This document shows, piece by piece, positions 10,326 through 21,623 of a DNA stretch of 64,000 bases; position 1 is the first letter of the stretch, and the number at the start of each line of letters is the position of its first letter. The stretch covers positions 2,418,001 through 2,482,000 of the forward strand of contig NC_079978.1 of NCBI RefSeq assembly GCF_029852145.1, read 5' to 3'. The notes under the pieces are model-generated. The model was given only the letters and a program-made list of their open reading frames with translations, was not told where the DNA came from and searched no databases. A program made the position numbers and the translations under genes. The stretch comes from Microplitis mediator. Lineage: Eukaryota; Arthropoda; Insecta; Hymenoptera; Braconidae.

Positions 10326-12490
10326 GTAAGTAAAGTAATTGTCTTGATTAAGATTTACATTTACAATCTCCGTCCGCCATCATACTCATCATCTTATAAT
10401 TATTCTTCACTACTCTCCTCTTATCTGGCATTGAAATCACTGAGGACGATAATTAACATGTAATTTACTTGACCTAATTGACATTGTCCGGTAACTTATT
10501 CTAGGGCTAGTGCATGGGGAACATGACCTTCAGTGATCTAGAGGTGGACTCATCTCAGCTCCAACGACCACCAGAGCCGGCAAGTCAATGAGTTTTATTG
10601 AAGTCTGTTCATGTGCGATTGCGATCGGTTTATTGATAGCGAAATCTCATCACCAGCCAATAACTTTTATAATTAATGTCGGTATAATTAAAGGAACTTA
10701 TCAGTGATTATTTTTATTCCCTTTAATTGAGAATGTCTACTGTATGATTGCCAAAGTCACGGTTGCGTAACGTCTGCAATGTCTATAAACGTGATAAAAT
10801 TAATAAACATGCTTTTATATATATAATTTTAGTACATAATTATTCTAGTGATGTACGAGTGTATGTCGATGTTTTTTTTTACTGTTTACTACAAATAAAA
10901 TAAATTTCGTTTTAATAATATTTAAAAATTTCTATTCTTATCTCATGTTCCACATCCAAACGTTTCCTCTGGTGGTTATTTCGCTAATACGTTACGTGCT
11001 TATCTTGCACTTAAAACTTGTCTGTTTTTTCTCGTGGGAGCGATGATACTCGGAAATAAAACCTCCGGTAGTTGGATAACTTTAGTATGCGTAAACTAAA
11101 CGATTTAATTTAGTTTGCGAGTTTGAAAATAACTCTCGGATTCCAGTTCTCTGATTCAAATTCACCGATAGACCCAACGGTATTTTAGCTGAATTCCTAG
11201 ATAAATATCTCGTAAACTTTTTATTTTACGAAACAAGTTGTCTGTCAAATGGTTCTAATTGATAACTCTATAAATTTAACAAATTTTTTTATCTTTTCTA
11301 CTGCTACTAAAATTAATTTTTTGAGAATCACTTTCGGTGATTTTGTGCTGATGAAGAGACGGAGTGTAAATCCATGGGTCGTAGAAAGTTTGAATTTTAA
11401 AGAGATATTTTTATATCAATATCTAAGACAATGGAGATCATTTTAAAATTTTAAATAGCGGTTTTTAAATTGGAATTTTAAATAAACGCGGGACAAAAGT
11501 ACTGGCGGATTCCAACAGAGGAGTAATGAGAAGAAAAATTTTCGTATGAAGAAACTTGACAGGTGGGATATTTTAAGTCCAAAAAGAAAATTCTACGAAT
11601 GTCATTGAGTTGCAATAATTCTTTAGATTAGAAAATTTCTGGAAAAATTTTAAATAGGAAATCAATGCCACTGGAAAATTATAGACTGAGTTTATTCTAT
11701 TGGATGTATCTGGAAAATTTTCTGGTTTAAAGGAAACTTTGGGGATCTGTATGAAATTTTCTTTCTATGACTTTTCTGCTGTAGCCGAAACCAAACTGCC
11801 AGTTTCTGGATTTAGATCCTGGTAAGAGCTTGATGTCTACGCGTAGTAAAAAACGTTTTCGTTCCTCAACTTTTTAAATTTATTATTTCAACAGAAACTG
11901 AAAGTATGACAACAAATTTCTACCCTTCCATGGCAGGAAAATATCTCAGCTAAAATTTACTTCTAATTACTAAAAATTTCTTATCCTTTTTCCGGATGAA
12001 TTTCATCATCCGATTAATCAAATAAATAAATTCAATAAATCAATGGATTATCTTCTTTTTTATACTCATACTAATAATAAATATTTATCAAAAAAGCACT
12101 TCCTTTGTGTTTACACTCTGATAAATAGCCAGAGTACAAGTCCATTAGTCTTGCAAAGTTTAAAATAAAATCAGCATCTGCGCAACATCACGGGCGAGTA
12201 GTTGCTGGTCATCAACTCTCTCAAAAATGAAACGATATAAAAAAAGTAAAAAAGGCATTAAAGAAAAGCGTTCAATGTACGTACATACACATCGATAATA
12301 TTGTAAGACACTGGGTCTTGAAAAAACTTTTTTTTCTTTTCTGTTAACGGTTGAGCGAGTCAGATTAATATGTCTTTTCTTTATGAAGAAAAAAAGACTC
12401 GTGGGTTTTTTATCCGCAGCACGATACGATGTACAGGTAAAGACCCAAAGAGTCGCGTAAGCCCCTCTCCTCGAGTATCTTACAGCTCTC
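10326..12490. other. Intron/3' region and intergenic DNA before the CSP gene
   Basis: An acceptor (TTCTAG) at about 10504 begins a possible 3' UTR exon of the sarcolamban-type RNA. Beyond it I see AT-rich sequence without a recognisable gene, repeat or RNA. A 65-codon open frame at 11249-11446 has no family signature and is not called. Confidence 0.5.
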
Positions 12491-12493
12491 TCC

Positions 12494-12500
12494 TATATAA
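12494..12500 (+). promoter_or_regulatory. TATA box of the chemosensory protein gene
   Basis: TATATAA in CTCCTATATAAACGC lies 113 bp before the ATG, giving a predicted start site near 12525 and a short 5' UTR. Confidence 0.6.
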
Positions 12501-12606
12501 ACGCTGTCATTTCACCAGCTTACACTTGAACGTTCACCTTCCGAATAACTTTTTATCTTCTGTGCTCTTTAAATTCATTGTGTTTATCATCACTCCCAAG
12601 TTCGCC

Positions 12607-13728
12607 ATGAAGATATTCGTGGTCTTGTTAGTGGGACTTACAATGCAGGGCGCAATTTCTGCCCTTGAAACTATAACAGTTCCGCCAGGTTTTAGCGTCG
12701 AATCGGTACTTAATAACAACCGTCTTATGAGAAATTACATTCAATGTTTGACGGGTGAAGTAAAATGCAATAACGCTTCTCAGAAAGTAAAAAGTAAGTC
12801 TGCTATATTTTTAAAAATAAATTTAATACTAGTAATTAATTTTTTTTCTTAATTTAAAAATGACAATTAATAATTAATTGTGAAATTTTTTATATTACGG
12901 CGAAAATAGTGGTCGTACAAAAAAATTTTTCAGACAAATGTTGTCGGAAATTGAATTTTCTAAAAAAAATGTCTCTTATGATTTTTTTATACGATCAATA
13001 TTTTCACCGTAATTTCAAAATTAAGATTTTCATAATTAACAAAAATTTGAATCATTCATTATTAATCTTAATTTTGGAATTACGGTGAAAATATTAGTCG
13101 TATAAGAAAATCATAAGAGACATTTTTTTTAGAAAATTCAATTTCCTACAACTTTTGTTTGAAACCTTTTTTTATAAGACCAATATTTTCGCCGTAATAT
13201 CAAACATTTGAACCATTTATTTTGAAATTAAGCCAAAAATTTTGTCCCTAGTAATAATTAATTTTTTTTTTGAATGATTACCATTTATTTAAATGATTTT
13301 ATGTCAAAAATATAGTAATATTTAAATTGATTGATGACTAAAAAGGAAAGTTTTAAGTATTACGATTACGCAAGTACTTTCTCGATTGTTTCTAACGCTT
13401 GAGTAATCCAGCGTCGATTGCTTACGCATTATTTCTTCGGGTAAAACCCTGGACGTGTACTTCATAACAATACTGTATTATTGTAAATAATTATTACATG
13501 ACTGATAATAATTAGTGTCAATAACTTTTTTTAGCCGTAGTTGTGAGCAGCTTGAAGAACGATTGCAGCAACTGCGATGCAAATGTCAAAGTAAACGCTG
13601 AAAAAATGATAAAATTCATGATCGAAAGACGTCCGGCAGATTGGGCAAAACTGACCGCCAAGTACGACCCGTCCGGAGCAATCACGAGGAAGTACAGGGC
13701 TATGATGGAACAGGACAAGAGCGCCTGA
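12607..13728 (+). CDS. Chemosensory protein (CSP, OS-D family)
   Basis: Exons 12607-12793 and 13535-13728 give 126 residues. A signal peptide (MKIFVVLLVGLTMQGAISA) covers about residues 1-19. The mature protein has the four CSP cysteines with the family spacing C-X6-C-X18-C-X2-C (CLTGEVKC, then CSNC), and the C-terminal pattern RPADWAKLTAKYDPSGAITRKY typical of the last helices. CSPs are small soluble alpha-helical carriers of hydrophobic ligands, secreted into sensillar lymph and other fluids; this one's ligand cannot be told. The single intron lies after the first base of the codon following a lysine. The N-terminal segment departs from the common YDNIDVDEIL-type motif (here VPPGFSVESVL), so it is a divergent member. 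The intron holds a palindromic element at 12893-13200. Confidence 0.93.
12893..13200. mobile_element. Palindromic element in the CSP intron
   Basis: Two arms of about 140-150 bp are inverted copies of each other. Each arm is bounded outside and inside by an ATTACGG(C/T)GAAAATA motif and contains TCTTATGATTTTxTTATACGA. The loop is about 50 bp, also partly self-complementary. No ORF is present. Related text (TAAGAGACxTTTTTT and CAATTTCCTACAA) recurs at about 17600-17640. Confidence 0.7.
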
Positions 13729-13958
13729 TAAAAATTAATTTACTATTTAATAAGATAATTTTAATCGTTAATTATTAAGAAGAAATTTAATTTTAATTAA
13801 TTGTAGCTGTGGTATACAAAATTTTTTATTACTCAAAGTTTTAAGTCAGAAGTCTTACTAATTAATTTTTTTTTTTGTAAATAATGATTACGTAATTAAC
13901 TGAATTTAATGTCAATGATAAAAAAATTTTAATTCGGCTTTCTTTTGATTACTGGCGA

Positions 13959-16114
13959 TTATTCGACGCGTCTCTTTTTCACCAGCGACCCGAGCTAGAA
14001 TTAAAATAATTTAAAAATATTAGTAACGATGTATGTACTTGTAATTAATGACTGTACTAAAAATGAATTAAATAATCAGTATTTCACTCACTAAATCAGA
14101 TATAGCTGGTAGATTATTAGTCTGGTCGCTGACAGGCGGTTCTGGTTCACGAACCTCTTTAGGCTGACTCGTCTTCTTCATGTTTCTGTGCTGTGGAAAG
14201 GTCGGCATCAACTTTGGATCACATGCTGTTAATTAATCCGTAATTACTAACGTGTAATTCAACTATTGAACTGTACAATAAATAAAATATTTGTAAACAT
14301 ACGTAGAGGCGCTTCTTTGAAGTAACTACTTTGCAAACACTCCTCGGCAGTAGCACGTTTTTTTGGGTCGTACATGAAGAGGAAGTTCAGTAACCTGAGA
14401 CCAGCTGCACTTAGCCAAGGAAACCTCTGCTTTAAATTATTGTAAGGCTGCTGTTTAAGCGTGAAATTTTGTAGAGCTGGCAGTGAGTTGAATTCTGGCC
14501 AAATTGCCTCGCTCGGGGTACCGAGTAAATCGACTATCAACTCTAATTGTGCGATCTCTGATCTTCCTGGCAGAAGTGGCTTGTGTCCAAGTAATTCACC
14601 TGAAAATTATTGCAGTAGTAATTTAAGTTATTAATTAAACTTCTAAGAGCTAATTAAGAATCAAATTAATTTTACTTGTATCACATTTGTGTTTATAAGA
14701 CTCAACATTTCAGTCTCTCCCTTGTTTTTACATATTTTCAAACCTCGACTCTCTTATTTCTACTTTACTACTTTACTACACCTGCCTCTAATGTGCGGCT
14801 GTGGCCAAACTTGTACCTACTGCATCATTACCTGATATCCTACACCTCACCCTGCAGTGGAAGTGTAGCGGCATAGAAAAAACCCATGCCAGTGCAGTCG
14901 GTACAGACGAAGCTCCAGTGATCCATAAAATTCCCATTTTTACATCACTAGATCTTCGTCCCGCACCTAGAGCTCAGAGCCACAAGCGAACCAAACGACC
15001 CTCTGCCGCTTAATTATTTACAAAAAATAAAAAAAAGATTTACCTAAAATACAACCAGCTGCCCACATGTCAACAGAAGTAGTCTGTGTCTTGGCTTGAA
15101 GAAGTAACTCAGGTGCTCTGTACCAAAGAGTAACGACTCTCGGTGTCATTGGTTTCAACGGTAACCCGAACCACCTCGCAAGACCAAAGTCAGCGATTTT
15201 AACGCATCCTTTATCAGTCATAAGTAAATTCGAAACTTTTAAATCTCTATGGACAATAAAATTATGATGTAGATAACGTAATCCTTTTAATACTTGTAAC
15301 ACAATGCACTTGACTTGACTCTCCGAGAACGGTGCCTGCATATTATCTAAAAGACTAGCTAAATCTTGCTCGCAATACTCCATCACCAGGAATATGCTCT
15401 CCAGACTTTTGCCAACGACAACTTCCTTCAGCTGAACGATATTTTCATGGCGGCATGACAGCAGGACACTTATTTCCCGCAGTCCACTCACCGGCAGTCC
15501 GTCTTTCTCGTGCTCCATCCTCACTTTTTTCAAGGCCACAACTTTGTCATCTTTTGTGTCTCGCGCTCTGTAGACGATTCCGTACGTGCCCTCGCCAATG
15601 CGGTTCAGTTTTTCAAACTCTGATACAAATCTGCATTTTCCTAACTGAAGATTATGATTAATGACTAGAATAAGTAATTAATAATATGAAATAAAATATG
15701 GAGAATAATTACGATATCCTGCTCGGGAATTTCCATCGGTTTTCCTGTCAACAGAGACGTCAAAATACCGCGACGTGTTATCGGAGCACTTGGATCCGAT
15801 CCCATTTCAATAGATGATCCTTTTTTATCAACGTCATTGTGGTTCAGCTGCTTGCCGATGTTTTCATCTAAACATTAATTACATTAATTAGTATAAATAA
15901 TTAAAAAAAAAAAATTATATTTAATGTAAATTACTCAGGTCAAAGTAGTCGTAACTCATAACTCAGCTAATGAGTACAGTGTAAAATTTAAATCAATAAA
16001 TAAAATAGTCAATAGTTGGGTAGTAAATAAATAATTAATAAAAATAACCTACAATACCGGTAACCTCCATAAACAAATGCAGAATTTTATCATCAACTCA
16101 CCTTTCGCAACCAT
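13959..16114 (-). CDS. CDK10: Cyclin-dependent kinase 10
   Basis: Six coding exons on the minus strand: 16114-16102, 15867-15713, 15644-15044, 14599-14303, 14225-14092 and 13994-13959, giving 411 residues. The kinase domain shows the glycine loop GEGTYG (about 73-78), VALKK, the CDK10 signature helix PVSGLRE (107-113, the PISSLRE equivalent), HRD (188-190), DFG (208-210) and a TLWYRAPELLL activation segment. A second half (LLGTPSEAIWPEF) and a basic tail (LVKKRRVE) complete the protein. CDK10 pairs with cyclin M and phosphorylates ETS2, among other targets. The first coding exon has only 13 bases. The acceptor of exon 3 is placed at TTCAG/TTAGG because the upstream alternative would meet a stop. 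It is divergent from the gene at 16603, with about 490 bp between the start codons. Confidence 0.95.
14858..15013 (+). other. Exon-like open segment antisense inside a CDK10 intron
   Basis: Within CDK10 intron 3, on the opposite strand, a strong pyrimidine-tract acceptor (CACCCTGCAG at 14848-14857) precedes a 51-codon open frame of coding-like composition, beginning WKCSG and ending RAQSHKRTKRPSAA before TAA. The end has a dibasic RTKR motif preceded by IPIFTSLDLRP, which loosely recalls the furin-site end of a TGF-beta/activin prodomain. No cysteine-knot exon or downstream donor is visible here, so it could be a stray exon relic or chance. Confidence 0.3.
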
Positions 16115-16602
16115 TTTTGCATTTAATTATAAAGCGCGCAATTAAATAATTGGTAATTATTTATATTTAATTTATTGTCAGTTGATTCATTTAAAAAATA
16201 TCTTGTGAAATGTACTGAGAAGGTGATTTTTTAATTGTAATTAACATCGGAAAAAAGAATACGCAAAAATATATGGACCAGGTTATTATTTTTTCTGGCC
16301 TGCATGACCGGACGAGCCTACGGAAGTGGGGATGGTGAACTACTGTAGGTAATTATAGAGCTACAGTAGACAAAAAAATCTATTTGGAAAAAAGAGAGAC
16401 AGATAAAACAGAAATTTTATTCCTCGCGCTCTTGTAAAAATTTTCCCCATGCAATTGACTTATTAATTAACGAGTTCTTGTAATTAGTAAATTTCCTTTA
16501 CAAAAATATCTAGAATTAGATATTTATAAGTGCGGAAAAAAATTCACCGAGTGAATAAAAGCAGATATAGAAAAAAAAAATAGTAAAGTCGTGAGTTAAA
16601 TA
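16115..16602. promoter_or_regulatory. Shared upstream region of CDK10 and the 153-aa membrane protein
   Basis: The 488 bp between the two divergent start codons must hold both promoters and 5' UTRs. It is AT-rich with a slightly GC-richer core at about 16290-16345 (CCTGCATGACCGGACGAGCC). No TATA box stands out. Confidence 0.45.
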
Positions 16603-18775
16603 ATGGCCAGCTCAGGAAATTCATCAGCAGAATCCGCGCTGACAAAACTTGGTCTTCAACCAGTGACAAAATGCAGCCTTGCTAAATTTTATGTTCCTGG
16701 ATTTGGAGTCACTGCTTACACGGGACTATGTCTCAATGTGATGAACCCCAACTTGATCACCAGGTATTTTAAATATTTAAAAAAATTTTTAACCTCACTT
16801 TGATCCATTCATTGGACTGCCACAGCTCGGTGTCTTCAACTATTACGTAACCGCGTAATTCTTGATGCTAAAATAATTATTTAATTTTTGAATGTTAAAG
16901 AATTTTTCCGAAGATCGACGTGACCAACTTTTTCCTGGGGACTTCACTCGTCGGCGCTGGATCTTATATCTACACCCGGGAGCACATGAAAGCTGCTGCT
17001 AAAAGTGCTAGGATTATTTACAGGTATTTTATTTTAACCTAATTATTATTTAGTTGTCATTAATTAGAAATAATTAAGGGCATTTTCAGACAGTGTCCCA
17101 CCCCTCCCGCGCTTTTTAAAAATTTTCAATGACAACTGTCATAAGCGCCTCGAAATTTTATCAATTAATTAAAAAAAATTAGAGCATTAATTGAAAAAAG
17201 GGCAACGTAGTTGAGATTTAGATTTTAAAAAATTACTTACAGTTGATATCAATTGGGTGTTGAATGAAATTTATTGAATAAATTTTAAGCTACAAAATTT
17301 AAAAATTCGCATTGAAAAATTGACACGAAGATTTTACTGAAATTTATTTAACTCCCAATTTATATCAACGAATCACTTTTTTTAGAGCTTGAAATTAAAA
17401 TGAAAATAACTAGAAAACAATGCGGAATTTGAAAAAACTTTACTGATAATAATTTGTAGAGAATATAATTGGCAACAAAAAAGATATTATAACATTTTGT
17501 GATAAGTCTGATAGTTTCACCGGAAAAGTAAAACGATCTCCAACTTTACTTCGAGCTCTAATAACTTTGAAACAGATGGATTTATCGAAAAATGATAAGA
17601 GACCTTTTTTGTAGAGCGTTCAATTTCCTACAAAAATATGTATTAGTCTATTTGATCTATTGATTTGTTAACGAGGTTAAAAATACTTAAAGCTAAAAAA
17701 AAAATTTTTCCCATGTTATTTAAACGGGAAAATCGAATTTTTTAATGAGCTAGGTCTGTAATCGACATAGAATTTTTTTTCATGCGTGAAAATTTTTTTT
17801 TTGTGTTGAACTATGGTTTTTTCCACATGCACTTGAAAAAAAAAATCTGGCTCCGAAATGAAGCACCCTAATATAGATATAATTTAACATGGTGGTTGGC
17901 TACTGGTTTGGGGCTGGGTATTGGTGCTCTTACCCTATAAGTAATTTTTTTTAAATTCTATATTCCAGCGGAATTGATGAGTGTGAATGTAGCAGACGTC
18001 AAACAAATTTTAAATTTTAAACAAATAGAGTAAATAATTTGAAAAATAATATTTATAAAAAATGTACTTATTAATTTGAAAATTTTTTAAATGCGCGTTT
18101 TTTAAAAATTTTATTTTTTTAATTATTTACTCGTTATTAATCATTTTAAATTTGTCTGATGTCTGCTACATTCACACTCATGTGAAATTTTACTTTATTC
18201 AATTAAAGTTCCTATTTTTTTTTAATTAATTAAGAAAATTTTAATACGGTTATGGCAGTTGAGTCATTGCATATTTTTAAAAAATGGGGGGAAGAGTCTA
18301 AGAATGTCCTCAACTTACATAAATTTTTATGATCCTGAAGTTAGCAGATAATTAAAAATTTTCGGATTTTTTTTCCAGCAAATAAATTACAAAAAAATAA
18401 AAACTAAAAATATGTACTTGTAGGGAATTTAAAAAACTACAGGTGCAATTTTTTCAAATTTTTTTTTTCTTTTAATTTACCGTCTAAAATAAAATCCAAA
18501 AATTATTAAACGTCCGCTAACTTCAGTATCATAAATTTTTTCAATAGTTTTTTTTTTAATTTATCAATAATCTAATGATTAAAATTAATGAATCTAGTGT
18601 CACTGGAGCTGTACTGCTGAACTTTGGATCCGTTTTGCTGTGGGCAGTAGTCCGATCAATTGTCCCCCCAAGTCCAGCAGCCTGCACAATAGCAGGAGTC
18701 ATTACAGGAGTTGCAGTAATCAAGGCCGGTCATAGTTACCTCGAATTCGTCGACAGCCAGGTCGCCAAAAAGTAG
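16603..18775 (+). CDS. Small multi-pass membrane protein, function unknown (153 aa)
   Basis: Exons 16603-16763, 16901-17023 and 18598-18775 join in frame to 153 residues. I do not recognise the family. Four hydrophobic segments are visible at about residues 30-48, 63-80, 98-117 and 120-140. The middle has a basic segment (TREHMKAAAKSARIIY) and the end is VDSQVAKK. The size, hydrophobic packing and lack of a signal peptide would suit a small organellar or ER membrane protein, but this is inference only. The splice phases agree at both junctions and codon use resembles its neighbours, so the gene itself is well supported. Intron 2 (1,574 bp) is swollen by three transposon-like insertions. Confidence 0.85.
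17077..18310. mobile_element. TIR element in intron 2 of the membrane-protein gene
   Basis: The left end (AGGGCATTTTCAGACAGTGTCCCACCCC..., then TTTTTAAAAATTTTCAATGACAACTGTCATAA) is mirrored at the right end (reverse reading: GAGGACATTCTTAGACTCTTCCCCCC..., ATTTTTTAAAAATATGCAATGAC..CTGCCATAA). The ~60-bp inverted ends bound about 1.2 kb without a transposase ORF. A family B MITE (17979-18179) is nested inside. A solo copy of one end lies at about 51785-51885. Confidence 0.6.
17979..18179. mobile_element. Palindromic MITE, family B
   Basis: Begins GAGTGTGAATGTAGCAGACG and ends GTCTGCTACATTCACACTC, with the typical central palindrome. This uninterrupted copy contains ACTTATTA once and so serves as the empty-site comparison for the nested insertion at 3224-3427. 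Confidence 0.85.
18329..18532. mobile_element. Palindromic MITE, family A
   Basis: Runs from ATGATCCTGAAGTTAGCAGA to CTTCAGTATCAT and is flanked on both sides by the identical octamer AAATTTTT, an exact 8-bp target duplication. It lies 65 bp before the last exon of the membrane-protein gene. Confidence 0.9.
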
Positions 18776-21623
18776 CCGGTGTTTATTTATATTGATACTC
18801 GTTAGATTTTCTTATTAAATACACACTAATTACTTCAACAATTCTATAAAAAACGTTTACAAAAAAAGTATCCAGTTTTTTCTTCAAACCCCATTATAAA
18901 ATTTTTTAATTACAGCCTTCAATTTATTTACTCATTAATATCCCTCACTATTTTTTTAAATTAACTGTTGACTGTTCCTTCGAACTAATTAATTATTAAT
19001 TAACAATTAAAGGGAGAAGAATTTAAAATATTTCTAATTCGCATTTACTTTTTTATTTTTCTGGCGGCTTTTAATTAAATTATTTATTAAATTATAATTT
19101 ATAAAATATTTTTTGTTCACCAGATAATTATATATTACAATCAGCACATATTTAGTTACATATAATTAATAAATAATCCGCGATGCTTAATAATTAAAGA
19201 TTCAATTAATTTGAATAAACGCCTGCTCATAATTAAATTATCCTGACAATTATTAATTAATATATAAAAAGTAGAAATATTATTATAAATAAAAATCTAT
19301 ACATACATACATATATATGTATATATATATTAGGGTGGTCCTTATTTTGGACATTTTCGAATTTTAATGCTCCCAGAGGCTTATGTGGTTCGAAATAAAT
19401 AAAAAAAAAATATCCTCAAAGTCTCAGGTCTCTATCTGAATTTTAACCCGTGCCGCACAGCGATGTAAGTTTCCCGTTTAAATAACACGGGGTTTTTGGC
19501 ATTGAACAATTAATTTTTTATCCCGGCTAAAGTAATTGTTCGAAAAATTTGAAACTCTGTAGACTTTATCCTTATATCAGCAGCTACTCCTCAGAATTTT
19601 TACAGATTTTCAGCTACTATAATTTTGGGGATACAGCTTGATGAAAAAAAAGAAAAAAAATATTTTTTTTATTTTTAGCTAAAATTTTTTTCAAATAGCA
19701 TATCAAATCAGTCTGCATCCTTATCAGAAGTTCCTACTTTTTTTCATTCTTGCACCTAAGTGGGTGAACGGTATATCTTTGTTGCACTAATACAGTAATC
19801 AGGAACTTTGCATTAGTGTGCAGTAAAGTGTTCCTTAAAAGGATTTTTTGAATTTATTACGATCACCTCACAAACGGTTTCAATTACGACAAAAAAAAAT
19901 TCCCTCAAAGTTTGAGCTCTTAATTCCAACGGGACAACGTGCCGCAAATTTTGTTTTTGTGATTTTTTAAGTTTATTATATTTATTTATCAAAGAGATCT
20001 ATTTTATTAATAATTTATTATAGTTAAAGAATTGTAAATAAATAATTATTTCGATATTATGATACACGAAACTTCTAACATTTTGTTTATTATTTAATGG
20101 TTAAAACAAATAATAAACTTAAAGGTGACGAACTTATTTGAGCAAATATTGAAAGAAATTTAATTTATTGATTATATTTACTAAATGTTAAACTAAGACA
20201 TACGGCATAGATATACCGATCTCTGATATCAATTGAATGCATTATGGATTTTTGAAAAAGATACAAAGTCAAATAACATAAACAAAAATATTTCTGGAAG
20301 AAATCACAAAAAAAATTTTGCGGTAACTCTTCCCGTTAGAATTAAGAGCTTAAACTTTAAGGGAATCTTTTCTGTTGTAATTGAAACTATTTTAAGAGGT
20401 GATCGTAATAAATTCGATAAATCCTTTTAAGATACATTCTACTGCACATTAACGCATTATTGTCTTACTTAGCGAAGTGCGCTTTAATTTTTTGAAAATA
20501 TTCGTTTGTTCATAAGAAAAACTCGTCCAAAGCTCCTGATTACTGTATTAGTGCAACAAAGATATGCTGTTCACCCAATTGGGTGCGAGAATGAAAAAAA
20601 GTAAAAACTTCTTATAAGCATGCAGAGTGATTTGATATGTTATTTAAAAAAAATTTTAGATAGAAATAAAAAATATTTTTTTTATTTTTTTTGATCACGC
20701 TGTACCCCCAAAATTATAGTAGCTGAAAATCTGTAAAAATTCTGAGGAGCAGCTGCTGATATAAGGATAAAGTCTACAGAGTTTCAAATTTTTCGAACAA
20801 TTACTTTAGCCGGAATAAAAAATTAATTGTTCAATGCCTAAAACCCCGTGTTATTTAAATGGGAAACTTACATTGCTGTGCGGCACGGGTTAAAATTGAG
20901 ATAGAGATCTGAAACTTTGAGGATATTTTTTTTCATTTATTTCGAACCACATAAGCCTCTGGGAGTATAAAAATTCAAAAATGTCCAAAATAAGGACCAC
21001 CCTAATATATATACATATTTATTGGTAAATTAACAGTAATATAAATGAAAATAAATTCAAATATTTACATTATTAAAAATTAAAAAAAAAAGTTATTTAT
21101 TATCAAGTATAAGCTCGTAGATTTAATTTTATTTATTTATATCTCTATCTTTATCTCCTTAATTATCGCTATCTATAAATTTATTGTCACAAGTTATTTA
21201 TCGGTGTATAAATATTATTTATCCATAGGATAAATTATAAATTAATAAAACGTATTCATGACTAAATATCATGAATCGTTACCGTCAATATTCCAAACTT
21301 TCGTAATAAAAAAAAAGTCTAACGCACTTGTACAGGTTCTATAATAATTAAAGTATAAAAAAAAAATAACTGGGTATCTGCTTCTGCTCAGCAGATCCTA
21401 ATTCCGTAAGTTACTTTTATAAAAACTAAACTTAGCAATTATTTATAATTATATATTATTATTATTATCATTAATCACTTATTTTATCGTTGATAACTCG
21501 GTATCACGAGTAAATAAGCAAATGATAAGACGTTTAAGTTGAGTTTTTATAAACTCAACAACTCAGACTTTGAATATTGTCTAAGGAATAATAAAATTAA
21601 TACTTAAATATAACAATTATATT
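18776..21623. other. Intergenic region containing a large foldback element
   Basis: Tail-to-tail intergenic space between the membrane-protein gene and the ZIP pair. Apart from the foldback element at 19333-21002, I see AT-rich 3' flanks with several AATAAA-type signals and no further gene. Confidence 0.6.
19333..21002. mobile_element. 1.67-kb foldback element with ~650-bp inverted arms
   Basis: The ends are GGGTGGTCCTTATTTTGGAC (left) and its inverse GTCC(A)AAATAAGGACCACCC (right), flanked by TA on each side. The arms run about 19333-19975 and 20301-21002 and match almost throughout; the right arm has roughly 80 bp extra (near 20455-20535). The central ~325 bp is AT-rich. No transposase is present. 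TA duplication and long arms suggest a non-autonomous Tc1/mariner-type or foldback element. A 3' fragment of a related element ends at about 17875 (GAAGCACCCTAATATA). Confidence 0.85.
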
